Assembly: GCA_021790295.1 (NCBI GenBank)
Contig: JAJYIC010000028.1
Span: 1-11,704 of the forward strand
From: Pseudomonadota bacterium
GTDB lineage: Bacteria > Pseudomonadota > Alphaproteobacteria > ATCC43930 > CGMCC-115725
Length of the DNA: 11,704 nt
Direction of reading: 5' to 3'
A program made the position numbers and the translations under genes. Positions 1 through 5,975 of this stretch are shown here, one piece after another. The notes under the pieces are model-generated. The model was given only the letters and a program-made list of their open reading frames with translations, had not been told where the DNA came from and did no database searches. Position 1 is the stretch's first letter, and each line of letters starts with the position of its first letter.

Positions 1-228
1 ATGAAGGTCTTTTGACCGAAGACGCGATAGCTGCCGTCACCGGCGCGCGCCGCCCTGGTGGTGATGGCGCCGAGCTCCGAGCCGGCCTGCGGCTCGGTCA
101 GGTCCATCGTCGCCATCCATTGACCCGAGACGAGCTTGGGCAGATAGCGCCGCTTGAGGTCGTCGCTGGCATGGGCAATGAGCGCGTGGATGGCGCTGGC
201 GGTCAGTATCGGGCCCACGGCAAAGGCG
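1..228 (-). pseudogene. Acyl-CoA dehydrogenase fragment, N-terminus missing (5' truncated, runs off left edge)
   Basis: Read on the minus strand, this stretch encodes the middle of an FAD-dependent acyl-CoA dehydrogenase, an enzyme that introduces the alpha-beta double bond into acyl-CoA thioesters. Visible are the segment around GPILTASAIHALIAHASDD, then YLPKLVSGQW, the FAD/substrate-loop signature MDLTEPQAGSELG, and the ending GQKTFI at the window edge. In the family roughly 130-150 residues should precede this segment. Instead the sequence to the right, beyond about position 205-230, codes for MerT on the opposite strand, and no further dehydrogenase sequence appears. The frame stays open into antisense merT, but those residues look unrelated to the family. 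I infer a gene broken by a rearrangement that brought in the mer cassette. The C-terminal half lies outside the window, so its state is unknown. A misassembled join is the main alternative. Confidence 0.75.
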
Positions 229-576
229 GGGCTGGCCGCGTTCGGGGGCATCCTCGGGGCGCTCGCCTCGACGTCCTGCTGCATCGCCCCGCTCGTCCTC
301 TTTATGCTCGGGATCAGCGGCGCCTGGATTGGCGATCTGACGGCGCTCGAACCCTACCAGCCGATCTTTTTTGCCGCCACCGCAGCTTTTCTCGGCACCG
401 GCTACTATCTCGCTTACCGCCGTCCGAAAACCGCCTGCGCCGAGGGAAGCTGCGCTCTCGGCCTGCCGTGCCGGATCACCAGGATAAGCCTTTGGACGGC
501 AAGCGCTCTCGTCCTCCTCGCCGTCCTTTTCAAATATCTCGGAGGTTATATCGCCCCGCCTTTGCTCTCGCTCTAA
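178..576 (+). CDS. merT: Mercuric transport protein MerT
   Basis: Small inner-membrane protein that takes Hg(II) from periplasmic MerP and moves it into the cytoplasm. From the ATG at 178 it is 132 residues. It has a first hydrophobic helix carrying the vicinal cysteine pair (about residues 34-35, in STSCC), the family signature GISGAWIGDLTALEPYQP, a second helix, a cytoplasmic loop with further cysteines (about 87, 92 and 98), and a third helix near the C-terminus. The start is uncertain: ATG at 178, ATG at 190 and TTG at 154 are all in frame, and none has a good Shine-Dalgarno. The first 10 or so residues fall in sequence that reads as acyl-CoA dehydrogenase on the other strand, so the native N-terminus has probably been replaced. 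merP follows 28 bases downstream. No merR lies upstream within the window, so control is unclear. Confidence 0.9.
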   Translation: MSAWMALAVSIGPTAKAGLAAFGGILGALASTSCCIAPLVLFMLGISGAWIGDLTALEPYQPIFFAATAAFLGTGYYLAYRRPKTACAEGSCALGLPCRITRISLWTASALVLLAVLFKYLGGYIAPPLLSL

Positions 577-604
577 CGCCTTCCAATGGCCGGAGGATCT
601 GCCG

Positions 605-898
605 ATGAACCGCATCTTCGCCGCTGTGGGCTTTCCGGCGGTGCTCTTTGCCGCCGGTGCGGCCTTCGCCGCCACCCGCACCGTCACCCTCGCCGTCGAA
701 CACATGACCTGCCCCGCCTGTCCCGCGATCGTTCACAAAACCCTCGCCCGGCTTCCCGGGGTCGAAAAAGTCGCCGTGTCTCTCGGGAAGAAGACGGCGA
801 CCGTTACTTACGACAACGCCAAAACGACGCTCGCGCAGCTGGAGGCGGCGACGCGGAACGCCGGATATCCCTCCCATCCGCTCGCCGGGAGAGAGTAG
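605..898 (+). CDS. merP: Periplasmic mercury-binding protein MerP
   Basis: Periplasmic Hg(II) scavenger that passes mercury to MerT. The 97-residue precursor begins with a signal peptide (hydrophobic stretch at about residues 4-22, cleavage expected after AFA). A heavy-metal-associated (HMA) domain follows, with metal-binding motif MTCPAC at 34-39 (Cys36 and Cys39) and the ferredoxin-like fold signature LPGVEKVAVSLGKKTATVTYD. The residue before MTC is His where Gly is usual. Length matches the MerP family (about 91-95 residues). The ATG at 605 is preceded by GGAGG at about 592-596. The gene lies 28 bases after merT and 21 bases before the dehalogenase gene, consistent with one transcript. An HMA copper chaperone is a weaker alternative, because pairing with MerT argues for mercury. 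Confidence 0.92.
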   Translation: MNRIFAAVGFPAVLFAAGAAFAATRTVTLAVEHMTCPACPAIVHKTLARLPGVEKVAVSLGKKTATVTYDNAKTTLAQLEAATRNAGYPSHPLAGRE

Positions 899-919
899 GC
901 GAGCCTGGAAGGAAAGGGG

Positions 920-1603
920 ATGAGCAAAGGGCTTACCGGCATCCGCGCCTGCGTCTTCGACGCTTACGGAACGCTTTTCGATTATGCTTCGGCGGCGCAA
1001 GGCTGCCGCGGCGAGTTGGGCGACAATCTGCGCCCTCTCATCACCCTCTGGCGCGACAAGCAGCTCCAATACACTTGGCTGCGTTCGCTTCAAAGCCGCC
1101 ACGCCGATTTCTGGCAGGTGACGCAAGAGGCGCTCGACTTCGCTCTCGAAACCCTCGGCCTCGACGATCCTTCCTTGCGCCAACGCCTGATGGAGCTCTA
1201 CATGAGGCTCGACGCCTTCCCCGAAGTGCCGGAGGTCCTGCGGCGCCTCAAAAGCGTGGGCTTCCAAACGGCGATCCTCTCGAACGGGTCTCCGGCGATG
1301 CTCAAAGCGGCGGTAAATCACGCGCGGATCGGCGATCTCCTCGACGCCGTCCTTTCGGTCGAAGAAGTCGGCGTCTACAAGCCGCATCCCAAGGTCTACC
1401 GGCTTGCCGTCGATCGGCTCGGTGCATCGGCAAAGGCGGTCTCGTTCCAGTCCTCGAACGCCTGGGATGCTTACGCCGCTTCCGCTTTTGGCATGCGCGT
1501 TGTCTGGGTCAACCGTTACGGCGGGCGCAAAGAGCGCCTTCCGGGCAGTCCGGACCGCGAGATCTCTTCTCTCGCCGAGCTTCCGGCACTTCTTTGCGCG
1601 TAG
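920..1603 (+). CDS. (S)-2-haloacid dehalogenase, HAD superfamily type II
   Basis: Cytoplasmic hydrolase expected to replace the halogen of L-2-haloalkanoic acids with hydroxyl (EC 3.8.1.2). The 227 residues match the family length. Catalytic positions are conserved relative to the characterised Pseudomonas L-DEX: nucleophile Asp14 and Thr18 in FDAYGTLFD, Arg45 in LWRDKQLQYTWL (halide/carboxylate binding), Ser121-Asn122 in LSNGS, Lys154 and Tyr160 in YKPHPKVY, and Ser178, Asn180 and Asp183 in FQSSNAWDA. The full active-site set argues for a true haloacid dehalogenase rather than a generic HAD phosphatase. The ATG at 920 has a purine-rich GGAAAGGGG just upstream. It sits 21 bases after merP, so it is probably co-transcribed with merTP. 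No dedicated haloacid permease is next to it. Confidence 0.92.
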   Translation: MSKGLTGIRACVFDAYGTLFDYASAAQGCRGELGDNLRPLITLWRDKQLQYTWLRSLQSRHADFWQVTQEALDFALETLGLDDPSLRQRLMELYMRLDAFPEVPEVLRRLKSVGFQTAILSNGSPAMLKAAVNHARIGDLLDAVLSVEEVGVYKPHPKVYRLAVDRLGASAKAVSFQSSNAWDAYAASAFGMRVVWVNRYGGRKERLPGSPDREISSLAELPALLCA

Positions 1604-1632
1604 GCGCGGGAAGCGGGTTTTGCGGGCGGCAG

Positions 1633-1926
1633 ATGTTCTCTCGGCTCCGGATGGTCTGCCGGTGTTGCGTTTCCGGCGGCGTGCCGCGGCGATCCTTGAT
1701 GGTCGCCCTCATCGTCGGCGCGATCCTCAATCTGATCAATCAGGGCGATGTATTGTGGGGCGATGCTCGCCTCAATGTGACGAAGATGCTTTTGACTTTC
1801 GCCGTGCCCTACTGCGTCGCGACCTATGGCGCGGCGTCTTACCGGCTGCGCCCGGTCGGCCTGACGGCGCAAGAGCACGAAAGCTCGGCGGAGGAGTTTC
1901 CCGTTTCGGGCGATCCTGTCGGATAA
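1633..1926 (+). CDS. nrtS: NrtS-like nitrate/nitrite transporter, small membrane protein
   Basis: Short integral membrane protein of the NrtS family, first described in cyanobacteria as a nitrate/nitrite transporter. From the ATG at 1633 it has 97 residues. The recognisable core is RRSLMVALIVGAILNLINQGD (first helix and conserved NQGD) followed by a second helix with the invariant-looking MLLTFAVPYCVATYGA; a short polar tail ends in GDPVG. Family members are about 70-100 residues. The start is not secure: in-frame ATGs at 1633, 1648 and 1699 lack a convincing Shine-Dalgarno. The one at 1699 would cut off the conserved RRSL, so an earlier start is preferred. The gene is 29 bases after the dehalogenase stop and 40 bases before the next gene. 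The family call rests on remembered motif similarity; transport in this host is inferred. Confidence 0.75.
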   Translation: MFSRLRMVCRCCVSGGVPRRSLMVALIVGAILNLINQGDVLWGDARLNVTKMLLTFAVPYCVATYGAASYRLRPVGLTAQEHESSAEEFPVSGDPVG

Positions 1927-1956
1927 ATCCGTCTCGAAATCCGTCTCGGTTGAAAG

Positions 1957-1964
1957 GGAGGTGA
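1957..1964 (+). promoter_or_regulatory. Strong Shine-Dalgarno that fixes the start of the 1967 gene
   Basis: GGAGGTGA is an 8-base perfect complement to the 3' end of 16S rRNA. Its GGAGG core lies 5 bases before the ATG at 1967. It makes the ATG the start rather than the in-frame GTG at 1961, which lies inside the site. It is the best ribosome binding site seen in the window. Confidence 0.8.
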
Positions 1965-1966
1965 CA

Positions 1967-2560
1967 ATGCCGCGCGTCGATCCGCTTACCCGCGAAAGCG
2001 TGCCGCAGCTCGCGGATGTTCTCGAGGCTTCGGAGAGGCGCATGGGTTTTCTTCCCAACTCGCAATTGATCCTGGCGCGCCGCCCCGAGATCCTGCGCGC
2101 CTTTGCGGCATTGGCTGGGGCAATCATGGGGCCGGGCTCAAGGATCGACCCGAAGCTGAGAAACCTCGTCACCCAAATGGCGAGCCGTGCCTCGGGTTGC
2201 GGTTATTGCATGGCGCACACGGCGCATACCGGCGAGCGCGTCGGCATCTCCGCCGAAAAGGAGGAGGCGCTTTGGCACTACGAGACGAGCCCGCTTTTCT
2301 CGCCGGCCGAGAGGGCGGCGCTGCGGGTCGCGCAAGGCGCCGCGCAAGTACCCAATGCGGTCGGCGACGAGGATTTCGCCGAACTCAAAAGGCATTACGA
2401 CGAGGAAGAGATCGTCGAAATCGTCGCCGCGATCGCCCTTTTCGGATTTCTCAACCGTTTCAACGACACGATGGCGACCGAGATCGAAACCTCCCCGCTC
2501 GAGATCGGCAAGCGCTTTCTCGCCCCCCGCGGCTGGTCGCCCGGCAAACACGGGCGCTGA
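1967..2560 (+). CDS. Carboxymuconolactone decarboxylase / AhpD-like family protein
   Basis: All-alpha protein of the CMD/AhpD superfamily, whose members are either thiol-dependent peroxide reductases or lactone decarboxylases. The 197 residues contain the redox-type motif ASGCGYCMAHTAHTGERVG, with Cys78 and Cys81 spaced CxxC and histidines at 84 and 87. The CxxC pair favours an AhpD-like antioxidant activity over ring-lactone decarboxylation, although the substrate is unknown. The N-terminal part (MGFLPNSQLILARRPEIL) is typical of the peroxidase-related subgroup, and the C-terminal helices include ALFGFLNRFNDTMA. It is the last gene of the merT-led series, 40 bases after nrtS with its own strong ribosome binding site. 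It ends 17 bases from the convergent gmhB. Confidence 0.88.
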   Translation: MPRVDPLTRESVPQLADVLEASERRMGFLPNSQLILARRPEILRAFAALAGAIMGPGSRIDPKLRNLVTQMASRASGCGYCMAHTAHTGERVGISAEKEEALWHYETSPLFSPAERAALRVAQGAAQVPNAVGDEDFAELKRHYDEEEIVEIVAAIALFGFLNRFNDTMATEIETSPLEIGKRFLAPRGWSPGKHGR

Positions 2561-2577
2561 AGCCGAGGTCGCCGATT

Positions 2578-3135
2578 CTACGGCCGCGTTCCGAGGAGGG
2601 TGCGCGACGCCATAACCTCAGCGACAAAGGCCGACAGATCGCCGCCCGCGAAAAGATAGCCGTCGATCCCGGCGGCGGCGGCGGCAAGAAGATCGCTTTC
2701 CCTGTCGCCGATGAGAAAGCTCTTTTCGCGCGTGACCGGCCAAGAGCGCAAAAGATCCAAAATCATCCCGGCCCCGGGCTTGCGCCAATCGCTTTCGCGC
2801 CGGTATTCGGGAAGGACTGCCTCGGGGTGAAACGGGCAATAACGGATATCGTCGAGACGGGCGCCGGCCTCGGCGAGATCGCGCGCCATCTCCCGGTGCA
2901 ATGCCCGCACATCCTCCTCGCTGTGGAACCCCAGCGCGACCCCCGCCTGGTTGGTCACGAGAAAGACGAAAAAACCTGCCTCGTTCAACGCTTTGACCGC
3001 CTTTTGCGCGCCCGCGATCCAGCGCCAGGCCGCGCGCGAAGCGACATAGCCGTCATCGTGATTGAGGACGCCGTCGCGATCGAGAAAGGCGGCGGGACGG
3101 CTCTTCAAGGACTGTCCGAGCGCTTTACCGGTCAT
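2578..3135 (-). CDS. gmhB: D-glycero-beta-D-manno-heptose 1,7-bisphosphate 7-phosphatase (GmhB-like), HAD subfamily IIIA
   Basis: Cytoplasmic phosphatase that removes the 7-phosphate of heptose bisphosphate on the way to ADP-heptose for the LPS inner core. The 185 residues show HAD motif I FLDRDGVLN (Asp19 nucleophile, Asp21), motif II VTNQAG at 60-65, a lysine in WRKPGAG (about 119), and motif IV IGDRESD (Asp144, Asp148). The loop that binds zinc in the E. coli enzyme (Cys92, His94, Cys107, Cys109) keeps only the first cysteine: here it reads YCPFHPE and then ESDWRKP, so zinc is probably not bound. The start is the ATG at 3135, overlapping the gmhA stop in ATGA; an upstream in-frame extension is arginine-rich and lies within gmhA, so it was rejected. 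With gmhA directly upstream, heptose metabolism is the best assignment; histidinol-phosphatase-like activity is a weaker alternative. Confidence 0.87.
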   Translation of the reverse strand: MTGKALGQSLKSRPAAFLDRDGVLNHDDGYVASRAAWRWIAGAQKAVKALNEAGFFVFLVTNQAGVALGFHSEEDVRALHREMARDLAEAGARLDDIRYCPFHPEAVLPEYRRESDWRKPGAGMILDLLRSWPVTREKSFLIGDRESDLLAAAAAGIDGYLFAGGDLSAFVAEVMASRTLLGTRP

Positions 3136-3746
3136 CGCGAGGCGGCGGGCTCCTTTTCCCCCGCGCGCGAGCCCTCTTGCGGGTAAAGGCGCTCTTCGAC
3201 GAGGCCGCAAAGGATGTGCGCCGCCGTCGCGTGGATCTGCTGGATGATCGCCGTCTCATCGCAAGGCGCAATGAGGGCGACATCACAAAGGGCGGCCATC
3301 CCGCCCCCTGCCTTGCCGGTAAAGCCGATGACCTTGAGACTCTGCCGCCGCGCCGCCTCGATCGCCAGAAGGATGTTCGGCGAGCGCCCCGAGGTCGATA
3401 TCGCGACCAGAACATCCCCCTTGCGCCCGAGCCCTTTGATCTGCCGTTCGAAACTGTGCTCGAAGCCGTAATCATTGCCGATCGCGGTCAGAACCGAGCT
3501 GTCGGTGGTGAGCGCCAGAGCCGCGGCCGGGGCCCGGTCATAAAGAAAACGCGAGAGAAACTCCCCGGCGATGTGCTGGGCGTCGGCCGCGCTCCCTCCG
3601 TTGCCGGCGAGAAGGAGCTTTCCCCCCGCCGAAAGCGCGTGGCCGATGAGACGGGCGCTCTGTTCGAGCGCCGCGGCAAAACCGGGGTCCTCGATCGCCG
3701 CCTGCAAGGCGTCGCGCGAGCGGGAGAGATAGTCGAGAATTCGCAT
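3132..3746 (-). CDS. gmhA: Phosphoheptose isomerase (sedoheptulose 7-phosphate isomerase) GmhA
   Basis: First step of ADP-heptose synthesis: sedoheptulose 7-phosphate to D-glycero-D-manno-heptose 7-phosphate, in the cytoplasm. The 204 residues form one SIS domain. Visible motifs are LLAGNGGSAADAQHIAGEF (phosphate-binding Ser52, catalytic Glu62), AIGNDYGFEHSFERQI, the second phosphate site AISTSGRSPNI at 115-125, and IIQQIHATAAH with catalytic His172. The start is set at ATG 3746 because MRILDYLSRSRDAL matches the usual N-terminus and GAGG lies 7 bases upstream; a longer open frame to 3869 has no family similarity. The TGA stop overlaps the gmhB ATG by four bases, which suggests translational coupling. 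It is transcribed divergently from acoA. The kinase/adenylyltransferase HldE is not in the window. Confidence 0.94.
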   Translation of the reverse strand: MRILDYLSRSRDALQAAIEDPGFAAALEQSARLIGHALSAGGKLLLAGNGGSAADAQHIAGEFLSRFLYDRAPAAALALTTDSSVLTAIGNDYGFEHSFERQIKGLGRKGDVLVAISTSGRSPNILLAIEAARRQSLKVIGFTGKAGGGMAALCDVALIAPCDETAIIQQIHATAAHILCGLVEERLYPQEGSRAGEKEPAASR

Positions 3747-3937
3747 CGTCGCCTCAATCCGGATCGTTCGAGCGGCCGATCGAAAACCGCATTCCGCGAC
3801 CGCAGTAGACATCAAACCGGGAATTTCCGCACTCGAAACCGTGCCTCGAGACGCAACAGCGGCCCGCAAAATCGCCGGCCTTCTTTCGCTGGCAGAGGGT
3901 CGGAGCGGGCGCTAGGATCGCCGCGCCGAATGGGGCC

Positions 3938-3949
3938 GAAAGGCCTTTC
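3938..3949. promoter_or_regulatory. Perfect 12-base palindrome upstream of acoA
   Basis: GAAAGGCCTTTC is its own reverse complement and ends 32 bases before the acoA start. It could be an operator for a dimeric regulator. The overlapping GGCC-GAAA-GGCC at 3934-3945 could alternatively fold in the RNA leader as a four-pair stem with a GNRA-type tetraloop. Neither function is demonstrated. Confidence 0.35.
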
Positions 3950-3968
3950 TCGCTTTCTCCGAAGTATC

Positions 3969-3975
3969 GAGGAGG
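3969..3975 (+). promoter_or_regulatory. Ribosome binding site for the GTG start of acoA
   Basis: GAGGAGG sits 6 bases before the GTG at 3982. It supports this non-ATG start, since no ATG within the expected N-terminus has comparable spacing. Confidence 0.7.
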
Positions 3976-3981
3976 AACGCC

Positions 3982-4950
3982 GTGCAGTTGAGCCGTGACA
4001 CTCTTCTCAAAGCCTATCGCCAGATGTCCACCATCCGCCATTTCGAAGAGCGGGTTCAGGAAGAGTTCGCCAAAGGCGGCATCCCGGGCTTTGTCCATCT
4101 TTATGCCGGAGAGGAAGCTTCGGCGGTCGGCACCTGCCTTCATCTTTCGGCCGAGGATCATATCGCCAGCACCCATCGCGGCCACGGCCATTCGATCGCC
4201 AAAGGCTGCGACGTCGAGCGCATGATGCTCGAAATCTTCGGCAAGAAGGAAGGCTTGTGCGCCGGCAAAGGCGGCTCGATGCATATCGCCGATCTCGGCC
4301 AGGGGATGCTCGGCGCCAACGGCATCGTCGGCGGCGCCCCGCCGCTTGCGGTCGGCGCCGCCCTTGCCGCAAAGACTCTCGGCAACGGCAGCGTCGCCGT
4401 CGCCTTTACGGGCGATGGCGGTTCGAGCCAGGGCACCACTTTCGAAGCCTTGAACCTCGCCGTCGTCTTGCAGCTTCCCGCGATCTTCATTTTCGAAAAC
4501 AACGAGGATGGCGAAAGCACCGGCTGGAGATACGCCGTCGGCAGCGGCGACATCGCCGCACGCGTCCGTGGTTTCGGCCTTCCTTCGGTCAAGATCGACG
4601 GCGACGATTTTTTTGCCGTCTACGAGGCCGCGGGCGAGGCGGTCGCGCGCGCCCGAAGAGGCGAAGGGCCGAGCGCGATCGAGGTCGAGACCGTGCGCTT
4701 TTTCGGACATCATTCGGGCGACCCGCAACGTTACCGTTCGCGGGAAGACGTGCTGAAGCTGCGGGAAGAGCGCGATTGCATCAAGAAATTTCGCCTTCGC
4801 GTGACCGCGGCCGGGCTCCTCGAGAGAGCCGAACTCGACGCCATCGACAGGGAAAACGCCGCCCTCATAGAGCGCGCCGTGGCCCGCGCGCGCGCCGCGC
4901 CCCCGCCCGAAGACGCCGCCCTCCTGACCGATGTCTACCTCGCCTATTGA
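3982..4950 (+). CDS. acoA: Acetoin dehydrogenase E1 component, alpha subunit
   Basis: Thiamine-diphosphate-dependent E1 alpha chain of the acetoin:DCPIP oxidoreductase-type complex, which cleaves acetoin to acetaldehyde and a hydroxyethyl group passed to lipoamide. The 322 residues are typical for AcoA. Motifs: IRHFEERVQEEFAKGGIPGF near the N-terminus, STHRGHGHSIAKG at 63-75, LCAGKGGSMH, and the ThDP/Mg motif GDGGSSQG at 144-151 closing with FENN at 171-174. The phosphorylation-loop equivalent is FGHHSGDPQRYRS. The start is GTG with a good ribosome binding site. acoB follows 11 bases downstream, its ribosome binding site overlapping the acoA stop. Pyruvate dehydrogenase E1 alpha is the alternative, but the AcoB- and AcoC-type partners favour acetoin (or a related acyloin) as substrate. 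Confidence 0.88.
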   Translation: MQLSRDTLLKAYRQMSTIRHFEERVQEEFAKGGIPGFVHLYAGEEASAVGTCLHLSAEDHIASTHRGHGHSIAKGCDVERMMLEIFGKKEGLCAGKGGSMHIADLGQGMLGANGIVGGAPPLAVGAALAAKTLGNGSVAVAFTGDGGSSQGTTFEALNLAVVLQLPAIFIFENNEDGESTGWRYAVGSGDIAARVRGFGLPSVKIDGDDFFAVYEAAGEAVARARRGEGPSAIEVETVRFFGHHSGDPQRYRSREDVLKLREERDCIKKFRLRVTAAGLLERAELDAIDRENAALIERAVARARAAPPPEDAALLTDVYLAY

Positions 4951-4961
4951 GGAGAGACGCC

Positions 4962-5975
4962 ATGGCATTGAAATCGATACGCCAAGCCATCAACGAGGCG
5001 CTTTTTCAGGAGATGCGGCGCGACCCGCGCGTCGTCGTCATCGGCGAGGATGTGGCGGGAGGGGCGGCGACGGCCGGAGAGCGCGATTGCGCCGGCGGCG
5101 TCTTCGGGACCACAAAAGGGCTGATCGCCGAATTCGGCGAAGGCCGGGTGATCGACACGCCGATCACCGAAAGCGCGATCATGGGGGCGGCCGCAGGCGC
5201 CGCGGTGGCAGGCTTGAGACCCGTCGCCGAACTGATGTTCTGCGATTTTCTCGGCGTCTGCTTCGACCAGATCTTCAACCAGGCCGCCAAATTCCGCTAC
5301 ATGTTCGGCGGCAAGGCCAAGACGCCTCTCGTCATCCGCACGACGATCGGCGCCGGGCGAGGCTCGGCCGCCCAGCATTCGCAAAGCCTTTATCACATCT
5401 TCACCTCCATACCGGGGCTCAAATGCGTCGTCCCGTCCAACGCTTATGACGCCAAAGGGCTTCTCATCTCGGCGATACGCGACGACGATCCGGTCGTCTT
5501 TTGCGAACATAAGCTCATGTACGATCTCCAAACCGAGGTCCCGGACGAGCCTTATCGCATCCCCTTCGGTGAAGCGTCGGTCGTGCGCGAAGGCGACGAC
5601 GTAACGATCGTCGCCCTGTCGCGGATGGTTCATTATTCGCTCGAAGCGGCCCTTGCCCTTGCCCGCGAAGGGATCGAGTGCGAAATCATCGACCCGCGCA
5701 CGACTTCCCCTTTGGATGAGGAGACGATCCTCGAAAGCCTCGAACGAACGGGGCGCCTCCTCGTCGTCGACGAGGCGACGCCGCGTTGCGGTCTTGCGGT
5801 CGATATCGCCGCTCTCGCGGCGGACAAGGCTTTCGCCGCCTTGAAGGCGCCGCCCAAACGCGTGACCGCGCCCTTTACCCCGGTCCCTTTCGCGCCTTCC
5901 CTCGAAAAGCTTTACATCCCGAGCCCCGAGCGTATTGCCGCCGCCGTGCGCGAGGTCGTGGGATATCGCCGATGA
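4962..5975 (+). CDS. acoB: Acetoin dehydrogenase E1 component, beta subunit
   Basis: Beta chain of the ThDP-dependent E1 heterotetramer; it contributes to the cofactor pocket and the E2-binding surface. The 337 residues start with MALKSIRQAINEAL, then GEDVAGGAATAGERDCAGGVFGTTKGL. That insertion between GEDV and the TKGL segment is usual in AcoB and shorter in standard pyruvate dehydrogenase beta chains. Further signatures are DTPITESAIMGAAAGAA, the active-site region GAGRGSAAQHSQSLYHIFTSIPGL, VPSNAYDAKGLL, and the C-terminal transketolase domain with EIIDPRTTSPLD and VDEATPRCG. Unlike the alphaproteobacterial pyruvate dehydrogenase PdhB it has no N-terminal lipoyl domain. GAGGAG at 4949-4954 serves as ribosome binding site. 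Its TGA overlaps the acoC ATG (ATGA at 5972-5975), suggesting coupled translation. Confidence 0.9.
   Translation: MALKSIRQAINEALFQEMRRDPRVVVIGEDVAGGAATAGERDCAGGVFGTTKGLIAEFGEGRVIDTPITESAIMGAAAGAAVAGLRPVAELMFCDFLGVCFDQIFNQAAKFRYMFGGKAKTPLVIRTTIGAGRGSAAQHSQSLYHIFTSIPGLKCVVPSNAYDAKGLLISAIRDDDPVVFCEHKLMYDLQTEVPDEPYRIPFGEASVVREGDDVTIVALSRMVHYSLEAALALAREGIECEIIDPRTTSPLDEETILESLERTGRLLVVDEATPRCGLAVDIAALAADKAFAALKAPPKRVTAPFTPVPFAPSLEKLYIPSPERIAAAVREVVGYRR

Larger units (their letters stand above)
3747..3981. promoter_or_regulatory. Divergent intergenic region between gmhA and acoA
   Basis: These 235 bases carry no gene I can support and must hold the promoters of gmhAB (leftward) and acoABC (rightward). 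I see an imperfect 16-base palindrome near gmhA (3768-3783, 7 of 8 pairs) and a perfect 12-base palindrome near acoA (3938-3949). I looked for the -24/-12 sigma-54 promoter that controls acetoin operons in Ralstonia and Pseudomonas. The closest candidate, around TGGCAGAGGGTCGGAGC, has the wrong GG-to-GC spacing (12 instead of 10), so it is not called. Confidence 0.5.

Noticed and set aside
530..1387. A 285-codon minus-strand open frame opposite merP and the dehalogenase
   Set aside because: No motifs; the plus-strand dehalogenase has all its catalytic residues, so this is a codon-bias artefact.
1728..1745. Inverted repeat CTGAT-CA-ATCAG as a regulatory site
   Set aside because: Lies inside the conserved LNLINQGD coding segment of the NrtS-like gene; explained by codon sequence.
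2197..3186. A 329-codon plus-strand open frame spanning the CMD gene end and antisense gmhB
   Set aside because: Crosses two well-supported genes and shows no conserved domain.
3747..3869. N-terminal extension of GmhA to 3869
   Set aside because: The extra 41 residues have no family similarity, and the ATG at 3746 has a suitable ribosome binding site and the usual N-terminal sequence.
3882..3905. Possible sigma-54 promoter upstream of acoA (TGGCAGAGGGTCGGAGC)
   Set aside because: GG and GC elements are 12 bases apart rather than 10, and the flanking bases do not match TGGCACG and TTGC.
3754..4968. A 404-codon open frame antisense to acoA
   Set aside because: Low-complexity composition without recognisable motifs. 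It mirrors the GC-biased codons of acoA, which has full ThDP-enzyme signatures.
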